64,000 bases of DNA from Chitinophagaceae bacterium (GCA_019638625.1 JAHBTK010000001.1:124001-188000); one strand, 5' to 3'; numbered from the stretch's first letter, positions 53,657 to 62,470 are shown. The notes: generated by a model from the sequence alone, not told the origin. Translations and numbers: made by a program.

Positions 53657-54310
53657 TTATGGAATGTTTGTTAACCCGAGCGTACTTAAAAGCCCGGGCT
53701 TGAATTTCGCGGCAAGCTGTTCCTTTTGCTGGTGGTAAGCCATATATATATTACCGCCTTTATGGCCGTGGCCGAGGTCATCCACCGTAAGTACCTGCAT
53801 GCCGAGACTGACTTTGGCCAGAATAGGATTGAGCATCGGATCAAAAGCTTCTTCTGTAATACTGAAACTGGTGATCTTGACGGGCACCACCCTGTTTTTG
53901 CTCCATACAAACAGGATCAATGGACCTTCTTCGGGTACTATTTCCAGCGAGCCGGCGGAAGAAAGACTGTTGTTGGCCAGCAGGGCACTGCTCCTGGGAT
54001 ATACCATGGATTCCAGTGCTGACAGTATAGGCGCCAGGCCATTTTCCTGTACTTCCGGGTTTTGATCGGGGAACTCCAGTTGATCTGTCGCATCAATTTC
54101 CGCCTCAAGCGTATAGGTTTCCACTGGCGGCCCTTTCAATCGCAGGGCCTCGGCCTGGCTGGCGTTCTCTATTGCCTGCCCCTTTAGTGAATAGGATAGC
54201 GAGCCCGGGTTGTACTGTAAAGAGATAATCCTTTCAATAGCCGAACTGGTGGCATTCAACAGAACGATACCGGCTTTCAGTACACGGGGAGAGCGGGGGA
54301 AGGTGGTCAT
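53657..54310 (-). CDS. CIS tube-initiator protein (Afp7 N-terminal type)
   Basis: A 217-residue protein matching the contractile-injection-system tube family: ISLQYNPGSLSYSLKGQAIE, LKGPPVETYTLEAEIDATDQ, GPLILFVWSKNRVVPVKITS and FDPMLNPILAKVSLGMQVLT. It should cap the hub and nucleate the inner tube. Fused to LysM in Afp/PVC, it is separate here, 13 bp before the LysM gene. Confidence 0.85.
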   Translation of the reverse strand: MTTFPRSPRVLKAGIVLLNATSSAIERIISLQYNPGSLSYSLKGQAIENASQAEALRLKGPPVETYTLEAEIDATDQLEFPDQNPEVQENGLAPILSALESMVYPRSSALLANNSLSSAGSLEIVPEEGPLILFVWSKNRVVPVKITSFSITEEAFDPMLNPILAKVSLGMQVLTVDDLGHGHKGGNIYMAYHQQKEQLAAKFKPGLLSTLGLTNIP

Positions 54311-54364
54311 TAGCTAATAGTTTACCTTTAATTTATCTAAGATCAGATGATCTGTGCGATGAAT

Positions 54365-56242
54365 TTATTTTACTAAATGACTGTTTCTGGCAGCTTCTAT
54401 TTGATCATCAGAAAGACAATCCTTACCGGTTGCTACGCTGGTTTGAGCCATTATATTGTCAAGGTTGGATGGATGTCCAAGACCTGCTATTAAGTGCCCC
54501 ACTTCATGGGCAAGCACCCTGTCGGTTGTTGTATTTTCCTGTATGACAGCATCTGAATCCACGTAAGCTAAGGCCCATAAACTGGGGATATTCTCCTTTT
54601 TTTTAATATAGTACATAGAAACTTCGTTTGAGGCTGTGTTTTTAGCCAGGAGTGCTTTTTCTTCCGCAGTATAACTCGCTTTTCGGGGTGGATCCCCGCT
54701 AACATTGAGCATTGCATTTGTGCCCAGAATGGTCTTGGTATCCGCTTCATTTATTGTTTCCGCATTGCCGGCTTTGATATCTATGCCGGCCGTCTTATAA
54801 ACTTTATTTGCATAGGTTAATTGGGACGTAAAATGGGCATTAGTGCTTCCACCCCACAAATAGGTTGGTCTGATTGTCATTGTTTTTACTGGCGTAGGTG
54901 GACTAGTACTTGTTGTGCAAGCGTTTTCTTTTTGGTTTACAGTTTGGCTACTGCATCGCTGAATCTTTAGCCCCGATCTTAGCGCCGGCACGAGCGTTTT
55001 GATACTTTTCGGATTTGTCCATAAAGATGTTACTACGCTGGTGGCCGTTTTATCCGCATCCGCTTCCAATTGGTTGTAGCTGTCGTCTCCGGTTTCCATT
55101 TTATCAACTGAATTTTCTGTGCCTCTTTGCTGTATGGTATGTGCCAGTTCATGAGCGATCAATGCATCGCCTAAGGGTGTTTCCGGTTGGTATTCACCGG
55201 TTCCGAAAGCAATGTGATTACCTACCGTAAAAGCTCTTGCATTCACCTGGTTGGAAAGCCCGGATGCCGTAGAATCAGTATGTGTTCGTACGTTGGAGAA
55301 GCTTGTTCCAAAAGCAGTCTCCATACGGGAACGGACACCCGATGAAAGCGGCTGCCCTTCTCCCAGTTGTTGCCTGATTACCTGCGGGTCATCCGCTCTT
55401 CTTACACCACCGTTTTTCGCCTTCGCCTGCACCGGTGCCGGAGACTCTCCCGGAAGGGTAGTGGGTACTCCATCAGGAATACCGCTCAGCCTGCCTGTTC
55501 TTACCCATATTTCCGCTGCCCGCAAGGCTCTTTGACTGATGATAGCAATGTATGCTTCCGCTGTTGTGGCGCCGGCAACATCCGGTGCATATTTACGGGC
55601 TGTTTTTTCAATATGCGCCGCATCTTTTTCCTGGTAGAGGTCCAGCCAGTAGTTCAGATAGGGACATCCGTCGGTTGTTTGTCCTACGGTGGCCAATACC
55701 GGTCCGATCGTATTGCAGATCGCTGATCTCAGGTTTTGGAGAAATGCCGTTTTGTGCATTTGTCCTTCCGACAGTTCATTAGCGGAATCATCCACTATCA
55801 GCCCCGCGATCGTTTGTTGTGGTTCATTGGCTGTTTCACTTTCTTCCGCCTCTGTTAACTCCGTTGCCGGAGACATTTCTTCCGTTTGTTCTGTTGTGCT
55901 TTGTTCAGGTGCAGCTTGTTCCGTTGCTGAGATATCTGCCACACCATCCCGGTCTTTTGTAGCTTCCGCTGCCGCCTGGCATTTGGGACAGGAGCAGCCT
56001 GCACCGTCTTTGGCGCAGCACTGTACCTGCTCATGGGTTTGCCGTTGAGGGAACACGGGTATATGCGTAAAACTAAAGCCGGCATTGCCAGGTGGCAGGT
56101 TACCGACCTTACCCTTTTCGACAGGAGCAGCATCCTGTTTCAAACCGGTTTTCGCACGGAAAAGGAAGTCGTTATTCCTCTGTACGTGATTGATATTTGG
56201 CGAAAGACTTTTCACAACACCGTTTTTTGCATAAATGCTCAA
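54365..56242 (-). CDS. DUF4157 eCIS-associated protein A with C-terminal zincin-like domain
   Basis: A 625-residue protein. Residues 73-430 are the module shared with copies B and C: a Cys cluster QCCAKDGAGCSCPKCQ, an acidic Thr/Glu-rich linker, a helical part (AFLQNLRSAICNTIGPVLAT), and the DUF4157 domain with HELAH (His364, Glu365, His368). The unique part (431-625) carries a second zinc motif LAHEVGHLIAGLGHP (His579, His583, His590) and a Met-turn-like DNIMAQ. DUF4157 is known to mark cargo of injection systems; the C-terminal peptidase would be the active part. No ATG is available; TTG at 56242 is the likely start. Confidence 0.82.
   Translation of the reverse strand: MSIYAKNGVVKSLSPNINHVQRNNDFLFRAKTGLKQDAAPVEKGKVGNLPPGNAGFSFTHIPVFPQRQTHEQVQCCAKDGAGCSCPKCQAAAEATKDRDGVADISATEQAAPEQSTTEQTEEMSPATELTEAEESETANEPQQTIAGLIVDDSANELSEGQMHKTAFLQNLRSAICNTIGPVLATVGQTTDGCPYLNYWLDLYQEKDAAHIEKTARKYAPDVAGATTAEAYIAIISQRALRAAEIWVRTGRLSGIPDGVPTTLPGESPAPVQAKAKNGGVRRADDPQVIRQQLGEGQPLSSGVRSRMETAFGTSFSNVRTHTDSTASGLSNQVNARAFTVGNHIAFGTGEYQPETPLGDALIAHELAHTIQQRGTENSVDKMETGDDSYNQLEADADKTATSVVTSLWTNPKSIKTLVPALRSGLKIQRCSSQTVNQKENACTTSTSPPTPVKTMTIRPTYLWGGSTNAHFTSQLTYANKVYKTAGIDIKAGNAETINEADTKTILGTNAMLNVSGDPPRKASYTAEEKALLAKNTASNEVSMYYIKKKENIPSLWALAYVDSDAVIQENTTTDRVLAHEVGHLIAGLGHPSNLDNIMAQTSVATGKDCLSDDQIEAARNSHLVK
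54953..56029 (-). repeat. Shared effector module, copy A
   Basis: About 1.08 kb encoding the constant module of protein A. It has long identical stretches with copy B (55704-55753 equals 57726-57775) and with copy C (55881-55941 equals 59798-59858). Boundaries are approximate and set by protein alignment. Confidence 0.8.
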
Positions 56243-56383
56243 ACTACCGGATTACACTGCAAAGAGATGATCCTTTAAATACATTCAGGAGAACGGACTC
56301 AACTTTGAGTACATGAGAAATGGCAGTCATGATTTAAAAGTATCTGGTCTGTCTCCAGGGTTATAGCCTGCTTCTGGAAGTTT

Positions 56384-58252
56384 TTAGGCGTTTGCGTAAA
56401 TGGTATTACATTGGGAATTATCCAGATTGGAGCCGGTTCTTCCGGGAGCAAACATCAGGTTAGTTTTATCTGCCGGGTTGTCAATTCCCGAATGCTGTCC
56501 ACTGTTGATTAAAATATGACCTAACTCATGTGCGAGTGTATCAGGCAATGCATTATTTGGTATTACGCCATGATCAACATACGGGGCCGCTGCACTTGTT
56601 GCACAATAAGGAGGAATACTATATCCTAGAGCATTAATTCCTGAAAGTGTGTCAACATATAGAAATTTCATTCTGCTGGAAAGACCATATTTTGACTTTG
56701 CCTCATCGAAGGATTTTTTTTCCTCAGCAGAAACGCTACCACAGTTGCTTGATACCTGAATATCAGTATCTCCTCCCAGCCAGGCGTCAGAATCGGCATT
56801 GGGTACTGTTACGTTCTGACCACTTGTAAAGCTTACATTGCATCCGGCAAAGACAGTGGAGGCAGTTGTTAAATCTGAAGCCGGGTTACGGGTTGATCCT
56901 CTCATCTTAACCATATCAACGGTAATGTTCTTAACGGCCTTTGGTGCAGGAGGATCTTTAGAGCATCTTTGTAAACTTAACCCTGACCGAAGCTTCGAAA
57001 TAGATCCCGGAAGATTCTCCCGTGCGCCCGTACGATTTCCCCATAGAGCGGTTATTACGCCTGTTGCCGTTTTATCCGCATCCGCTTCCAACTGGTTGTA
57101 CCTGTCGTCTCCGGTTTCCATTTTATCAACTGAGTTCTTTGTGCCTTTTTGCTGTATAGTATGCGCCAGTTCGTGGGCAATCAGCGCATCTCCCAAAGGC
57201 GTCTCCGGCTGGTATTCTCCGCTTCCGAAAGCGATGTGATTACCCACCGTAAAAGCTCTTGCGTTCACCTGGCCGGAAAGCCCGGATGCCGTAGAATCGG
57301 TATGCGTTCGTACGTTGGAGAAACTGGTGCCGAAGGCAGTTTCCATACGGGAGCGTACACCCGGTGAAAGCGGCTGCCCTTCTCCCAACTGTTGTTTTAT
57401 TGCTTGCGGGTCATCCGCTCTTTTTACACCACCGTTTTTCGCCTTCGCCTGCACCGGTGCGGGAGACTCTCCCGGAAGGGTGGCGGGTACGCCATCCGGG
57501 ATACCACTCAATCTACCCGTTCTTGCCCATATTTCTGCTGCCCGTAGTGCCCTTTGACTGATGATAGTAATGTATGCTTCCGCGGTGGTTGCAGCGGCAA
57601 CATCCGGTGCATATTTACGGGCTGTTTTTTCAATATGCGCCGCATCTTTTTCCTGGTAGAGGTCCAGCCAGTAATTAAGGTAGGGGCATCCGTCTGTTGT
57701 TTGCCCTACGGTGGCCAACACGGGCCCGATCGTATTGCAGATCGCTGATCTCAGGTTTTGGAGAAATGCCGTTTTCCACATTTGTCCATCCGACAGTTCA
57801 GCAACAGAATCGTCCACTATCAGTCCTGCAATTGTTTGTTGCAGTTCATTGGCTGTTTCACTTTCTTCAGTCTCTGTTAACTCCGTTGTCGGAGACATTT
57901 CTTCCGTTTGTTCTGCTGTGCTTTGTTCGGGTACAGTTTCTTCTGTTGCGGAAATATCTGCCAAACCATCCCGGGCTTTTGTAGCTTCCGCTGCCGCCTG
58001 GCATTTAGGACAGGAACAACCTGCGCCGTCTTTGGCGCAACACTGTACCTGTTGCCCGGACTGAAGCGCCGGACGTACCGGTATTGTTGTTAAATCGAAT
58101 CCATTTTCATTTGAGGAAAAAGAAGTACTGGTTCCTTTCGAAAAAGAACTAGAACGAGAAAGTGATGATTGACTTCCGGATTTCAGCAAAGCCTCATCTG
58201 TATTCGTTTGCTGCAACTTTGCATTAGATGTAAATGTTCTAATCCTATCCAA
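56384..58252 (-). CDS. DUF4157 eCIS-associated protein B with C-terminal zincin-like domain
   Basis: A 622-residue protein with the same module (residues 69-430; DUF4157 HELAH at His360-His364) and a Ser-rich N-terminus (SQSSLSRSSSFSKGTSTSFS). The unique part (431-622) has LAHELGHILINSGQHSG (His575, His579, His587) and TNLMFAPGR as a possible Met-turn. Its sequence differs from the C-terminus of A except around the zinc site. The first in-frame ATG comes only after the Cys cluster, so TTG at 58252 is the likely start. No immunity gene lies beside it. Confidence 0.82.
   Translation of the reverse strand: MDRIRTFTSNAKLQQTNTDEALLKSGSQSSLSRSSSFSKGTSTSFSSNENGFDLTTIPVRPALQSGQQVQCCAKDGAGCSCPKCQAAAEATKARDGLADISATEETVPEQSTAEQTEEMSPTTELTETEESETANELQQTIAGLIVDDSVAELSDGQMWKTAFLQNLRSAICNTIGPVLATVGQTTDGCPYLNYWLDLYQEKDAAHIEKTARKYAPDVAAATTAEAYITIISQRALRAAEIWARTGRLSGIPDGVPATLPGESPAPVQAKAKNGGVKRADDPQAIKQQLGEGQPLSPGVRSRMETAFGTSFSNVRTHTDSTASGLSGQVNARAFTVGNHIAFGSGEYQPETPLGDALIAHELAHTIQQKGTKNSVDKMETGDDRYNQLEADADKTATGVITALWGNRTGARENLPGSISKLRSGLSLQRCSKDPPAPKAVKNITVDMVKMRGSTRNPASDLTTASTVFAGCNVSFTSGQNVTVPNADSDAWLGGDTDIQVSSNCGSVSAEEKKSFDEAKSKYGLSSRMKFLYVDTLSGINALGYSIPPYCATSAAAPYVDHGVIPNNALPDTLAHELGHILINSGQHSGIDNPADKTNLMFAPGRTGSNLDNSQCNTIYANA
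56963..58051 (-). repeat. Shared effector module, copy B
   Basis: About 1.09 kb, colinear with copies A and C at the protein level from the Cys cluster to the sequence RSGLSLQRC, after which the three proteins diverge abruptly. Confidence 0.8.
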
Positions 58253-58302
58253 CTTTGCTGCATTATTTGCTTGAAGAAATTGAAGTTTCTATCTCTACAA
58301 AG

Positions 58303-60132
58303 TTATGTTACAGCTCTCTTTTCGACGGTAACCTTTGTAACATCACGACCATTGTATGTGTCTTTTTTAAAGGTTCGGGTAATCTCGAATCTGCCCAGTG
58401 CTCTGTTGTCGCAACGGTACGATTGATTGCACGCAACCACGCACTCATCAATTCCATTGGGGGTTTGACCACTATCATGCAGCCTGCTTCTGTTCCAACG
58501 CGAAGTGTGAAAATCATAGAACCGGTTTCTTAAAGCTGGTAGTGTTCCTAATACCGTAGAATACGTTCCCTGATTGATTGGGAAAGGTCTATCTGTTGGG
58601 GTGCACATATTTGTCCATACATCCGGGCAGGTACTGCTTTTCAGGCTTACATCTTCAAAAACCTGTGCATTACTCCAATCCACATTATCAGGAAGCAGGC
58701 GCATAACCGAGACAATTCCGTATGCGGTATTGTATCCACGAGCCAGACCACCGGGTGTCATATCCATGATACTTTCCAACTCCACGCTTGTCGGACAGGT
58801 GTCTGGAGTGTTGGCGGGTGTTGGAGTCCGATTTACAGAACTTTGTGATGCTCCGCATCGCTGTAATTTCAAACCTGATCTTAAAAGTGGAATAGATTGT
58901 TGCTTTATGCCGTTCAACCCATTTTCTTTGTTTCCCCATAACGCCCCTACTATCCCAACAGCGACTCTATCCGCGTCCCTTTCCAATGCATCATATCCTA
59001 CAGCTCCTGTTTCCATTTTATCAACCGAATCTTCTACACCTTTTTGTTGTATGGTATGCGCCAGTTCATGTGCGATCAAGGCATCACCTAACAGCGTTTC
59101 CGGCTGGTATTCTCTGCTTCCGAAAGCGATATGATTGCCCACCGTAAAAGCCCTTGCATTCACCTGGCTGGAAAGCCCCGATGCGGTAGAATCGGTATGT
59201 GTTCGTACGTTGGAGAAGCTTGTTCCAAAAGCAGCCTCCATACGGGAACGTACACCCGGTGAAAGCGGTTGCCCTTCTCCCAACTGCTGGCTGATCACCT
59301 GCGGATCATCCGCTCTTTTTACACCACCGTTTTTCGCCTTCGCCTGCACCGGTGCCGGAGACTCTCCCGGAAGGGTGGTCGGTACGCCATCCGGAATGCC
59401 GCTCAGCCTGCCTGTTCTTACCCATATTTCTGCTGCCCGCAACGCTCTTTGACTGATGATGGTAATGTATGCTTCCGCGGTGGCTGCGCCGGCAACATCC
59501 GGTGCATATTTACAGGCTGTTCTTTCAATATGCTCCGCGTCTTTATCCTGGTAGAGGTCCAGCCAGTAGTTCAGGTAGGGACATCCGTCAGTTGTTTGTC
59601 CTACGGTGGCCAATACCGGTCCGATTGTATTACAGATCGCCGATCGTAAATTTTGAAGAAAGGCTGTTTTCCGCATTTGTCCATCCGACAGTTCAGTAGC
59701 GGAATCATCCACTATCATCCCCGCGATCGTTTGTTGCGGTTCATTTTCTATCTCACTTTGTTCAGGTTCTGTTAATCCGGTTGCCGGAGAAATTTCTTCC
59801 GTTTGTTCTGTTGTGCTTTGTTCAGGTGCAGCTTGTTCCGTTGCTGAGATATCTGCCAAACCATCCCGGTCTTTTGTAGCTTCCGCTGTTGCCTGGCATT
59901 TGGGACAGGAACAGCCTGCACCGTCTTTGGCGCAACATTGTACCTGCGGGGTTGTGCGGAGGGCGGGATGGACCGGTATATTTACCAGGCTGACTCCTGC
60001 TTTTGTTTCTATGCCGGTAAAGCCCTGGTTGTAAGTATTCGCAAAAGCATTTTCATTTTTTTCCTGCCGGGTTCTTTTTAGAATACTATGGCTCAGGTGC
60101 GACGATTGTTTATTTGCAACTATCTTCTCCAA
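58303..60132 (-). CDS. DUF4157 eCIS-associated protein C with unrecognised Cys-rich C-terminus
   Basis: A 609-residue protein with the shared module at residues 63-426 (DUF4157 HELAH at His355-His359). The unique part (427-609) has no HExxH. It has six cysteines, at about 446, 502, 510, 564, 568 and 574, including ECVVACNQSYRC, and ends KDTYNGRDVTKVTVEKRAVT. I cannot assign a fold; a disulfide-stabilised or metal-binding toxin is possible. The start appears to be TTG at 60132, preceded by AAGGTAAG about 4 bp upstream. It is the first of the three copies in transcription order. Confidence 0.8.
   Translation of the reverse strand: MEKIVANKQSSHLSHSILKRTRQEKNENAFANTYNQGFTGIETKAGVSLVNIPVHPALRTTPQVQCCAKDGAGCSCPKCQATAEATKDRDGLADISATEQAAPEQSTTEQTEEISPATGLTEPEQSEIENEPQQTIAGMIVDDSATELSDGQMRKTAFLQNLRSAICNTIGPVLATVGQTTDGCPYLNYWLDLYQDKDAEHIERTACKYAPDVAGAATAEAYITIISQRALRAAEIWVRTGRLSGIPDGVPTTLPGESPAPVQAKAKNGGVKRADDPQVISQQLGEGQPLSPGVRSRMEAAFGTSFSNVRTHTDSTASGLSSQVNARAFTVGNHIAFGSREYQPETLLGDALIAHELAHTIQQKGVEDSVDKMETGAVGYDALERDADRVAVGIVGALWGNKENGLNGIKQQSIPLLRSGLKLQRCGASQSSVNRTPTPANTPDTCPTSVELESIMDMTPGGLARGYNTAYGIVSVMRLLPDNVDWSNAQVFEDVSLKSSTCPDVWTNMCTPTDRPFPINQGTYSTVLGTLPALRNRFYDFHTSRWNRSRLHDSGQTPNGIDECVVACNQSYRCDNRALGRFEITRTFKKDTYNGRDVTKVTVEKRAVT
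58855..59946 (-). repeat. Shared effector module, copy C
   Basis: About 1.09 kb. In its 5' part it is identical to copy A over 61 bp (59798-59858), while around 59620-59680 it is the most divergent of the three. This mosaic pattern suggests recombination. Confidence 0.8.
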
Positions 60133-60147
60133 AAAACTTACCTTTTT

Positions 60148-60459
60148 TTAAAAACCTTTATTTGAGAGGCTGTTATTGCCCGTCCCGATATTATCCGAAA
60201 GCCCGTTATACACAGATAAAGCAATTTGTTCTCCCAGTTGTATGGGTGAAGGGCTCCGGGTTGCCTGGATAACAGGGCTTTTTATATTGACCGCAGGGGT
60301 GTTTTCTCTTGGTATTCCATGGGTGGTGAACAATCGCGTCAAATGCATTTCTATAGTCTCTTTCAACTGCTGTTGCTGGTAACGCGTTAAAGAAAAACCT
60401 TCCAGTACCAGGCGGCCGATTTGGAGGTTCAGCTCAATATGTTCTGTATTGTTATCCAT
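60148..60459 (-). CDS. Small eCIS-associated protein next to the AAA+ gene
   Basis: A 103-residue protein from the ATG at 60459, which overlaps the end of the AAA+ gene by 8 bp; a TTG at 60468 is the alternative. The N-terminal half HIELNLQIGRLVLEGFSLTR then YQQQQLKETIEMHLTRLF looks helical and resembles small proteins I recall beside the ATPase in other eCIS loci. The C-terminus is Ser/Asn/Gly-rich and probably disordered. It may be a chaperone or adaptor for the effector genes that follow. Function unknown. Confidence 0.6.
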   Translation of the reverse strand: MDNNTEHIELNLQIGRLVLEGFSLTRYQQQQLKETIEMHLTRLFTTHGIPRENTPAVNIKSPVIQATRSPSPIQLGEQIALSVYNGLSDNIGTGNNSLSNKGF

Positions 60460-62470
60460 TCCAGACAAAATCAGCTTCTTTCACGGGCCGCTCCATTTTT
60501 TGAAATTCAGCCCTGGCGGCCGATAGTATCAGGGGCATGGTTACTTCTCCACCGTCTTCTGCCGCCATAAATGCCGCGTTGATCGCGATATTGTAAAAGT
60601 TTCCGCCTGTAAGATTAAGCGCTGCCAGCCGGTCGTAATCTATTTTGCTTTTGGGTACCGAAGCGGGAAACATTTTTTCGGCTATCATTTTCCGCTCTTT
60701 TGTCCCGGGAAAGGGAAAATGAACAATGAACCGCAGCCTCCGGATAAAAGCGTCATCCAACGCGCTCTTTTTATTGGTAGCCAGGATGGCTAACCCGTTA
60801 TAGGACTCCATCCGCTGGAGCAGGTAATTGATCTCTATATTGGCATACCGGTCATGACTGTCCTTTACCTCGCTCCTTTTTCCAAACAATGCGTCCGCCT
60901 CGTCGAAGAATAAAATCGCGCCCCCATCTTCTGCGGCGTCAAAGAGACGCCGGAGGTTTTTTTCGGTTTCACCAATGTATTTGCTTACCACGCCCGAAAG
61001 ATCGATGCGGTACAGGTGAAGTCCAAGATCGTTTGCCAGCACTTCCGCTGCCATGGTTTTTCCCGTACCGCTTTCACCTACAAAAAGGGCATTGATGCCA
61101 AGCCCCCTGTTCATTTTATCCCGGTAGCCCCAGTTGTCATATACCAGGCTCCGGTATCTTACCTGGCTGGCGATTTGCCTGAGTTGTTTTTCTGACGCTT
61201 CAGGTAAAACGATATCCTCCCAGGTAGCTTTCAGTTCAAGCTTTTGAACAAGGGTGTCCAGCTCGGGGCTGGTGGTGGCCAGGCATTTACTCCATAGTTT
61301 TTGGTGAAGATCTTCTTCCCTGTTGCTGTCCTCACCTATTGCGCCCCGGACGATTTGCCTGATGGTGACCGTATTCAGACTGAACTGTCCCGCCAGTAGC
61401 GCTGCTGTTCCGTTGACATTTTCTCCCAGCATTTGTTTCCATTCAGCCTGCTGTTCCGCAGGACTTGGTTTTTTTATTTCAACACCGGTAGAAAAGGTTG
61501 CCAGCCCGGGAACATATTCCCTAACCCCGATCAAAAAAATACCCTGACTGACTGAAAAAAAGCGATGTAACTGGAAGCTCCCGTTTTGAGTACCTGGTTT
61601 AAGAATGTCAGATTTTTGAGCATCTATAAAGCCCATTACCCTGAGAAGCAGGCTTTCCCGTTGCCAGAGCCGTGCCAGTTCTTCCAGTTCCGTTGTTTGT
61701 TGCGGAAGGAGGTCCGGCATAAGAGATACCAGGTAGAAGTTGGCTGTTTCGGCTGCTTTTTGTGCGATCAGTTGTTTACTGAGTGTGTCCTGACCCGTTA
61801 GCTGCACAATAAAGGGGAACTGGTCCCTGTCGATTGTTGTAATGCTATTTGTAACGATATCTGCTGCTTTTTGCTGTGAGGGCGGGAGAACAGTGTCGCT
61901 GCCGATGCTGATATCAAAAGGGGTGGACAGTCTTACAATTCTTTCATCAAGATAGTTAAGGCCTTTTATAAAATTGACCATCCGTTCGTCAGCCTTCAAT
62001 GCAGCGCTGACCAGTGGCTGGTTCATCAGCCGGGTTATTTCAATAAGCCGCCAGTAGCGTAGTGGTCGCTGGGGCGAAAGAACATCCCATGCCGGTGCGT
62101 CAAAAAGGATCATGGCGAGCGCAAAAGTGGGGTAAGGCTTACCCGGATCGTTTTGCGCTCTGGCGAAGAGTGCGGGGATGCGGGTGTCCAATTCCATAGC
62201 GACACATAATAATAACAGTTGCTGCTCAAAAGCGGAAAGCCCGAAGCGTTTTTTTACAAATGCAAGCAATGGCAGTGGCTCTCCAGACTCCAGGTCCTTT
62301 ATCTGCAGGGCAGCCGACCTGATGGCAAAGTCCCTGTTGGATATTTCCTTTGAGGAGGGCTTTTCTTCTGAATGTTCCCATTCAGCCTTCATCAGTTTCA
62401 GCCGTAGCCACTCTATGGATACCGCAAGGTATTGATCATTCTTTTCCTGCCAGTTGTCTGCTACATTCAT
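60452..62470 (-). CDS. eCIS AAA+ ATPase (Afp15/Pvc15 type)
   Basis: A 672-residue protein. The N-terminal half is helical and degenerate (LLALAFVKKRF-like start of a winged part). The C-terminal AAA+ module has Walker A GESGTGKT (465-472), YIGETEKNLRRLF, Walker B ILFFDEADALFGKR (519-532) and sensor LAILATNKKSALDDAFIRRL. In Afp/PVC this ATPase is needed for assembly or cargo loading. It overlaps the DUF4255 gene by 4 bp (ATGA). Confidence 0.92.
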   Translation of the reverse strand: MNVADNWQEKNDQYLAVSIEWLRLKLMKAEWEHSEEKPSSKEISNRDFAIRSAALQIKDLESGEPLPLLAFVKKRFGLSAFEQQLLLLCVAMELDTRIPALFARAQNDPGKPYPTFALAMILFDAPAWDVLSPQRPLRYWRLIEITRLMNQPLVSAALKADERMVNFIKGLNYLDERIVRLSTPFDISIGSDTVLPPSQQKAADIVTNSITTIDRDQFPFIVQLTGQDTLSKQLIAQKAAETANFYLVSLMPDLLPQQTTELEELARLWQRESLLLRVMGFIDAQKSDILKPGTQNGSFQLHRFFSVSQGIFLIGVREYVPGLATFSTGVEIKKPSPAEQQAEWKQMLGENVNGTAALLAGQFSLNTVTIRQIVRGAIGEDSNREEDLHQKLWSKCLATTSPELDTLVQKLELKATWEDIVLPEASEKQLRQIASQVRYRSLVYDNWGYRDKMNRGLGINALFVGESGTGKTMAAEVLANDLGLHLYRIDLSGVVSKYIGETEKNLRRLFDAAEDGGAILFFDEADALFGKRSEVKDSHDRYANIEINYLLQRMESYNGLAILATNKKSALDDAFIRRLRFIVHFPFPGTKERKMIAEKMFPASVPKSKIDYDRLAALNLTGGNFYNIAINAAFMAAEDGGEVTMPLILSAARAEFQKMERPVKEADFVWNG

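Noticed and set aside
54400..60000. Long + strand open frames opposite the three DUF4157 genes
   Set aside because: They recur at the same place in each copy because the modules are repeats, have Ser/Pro/Arg-rich translations without domain character, and oppose well-supported genes.
45662..62470. The cluster as a type VI secretion system
   Set aside because: No TssJLM membrane complex, ClpV, TssA or Hcp-type genes are seen, and the spike is split gp27/gp5 with LysM and Pvc16-type proteins, which is the eCIS pattern.
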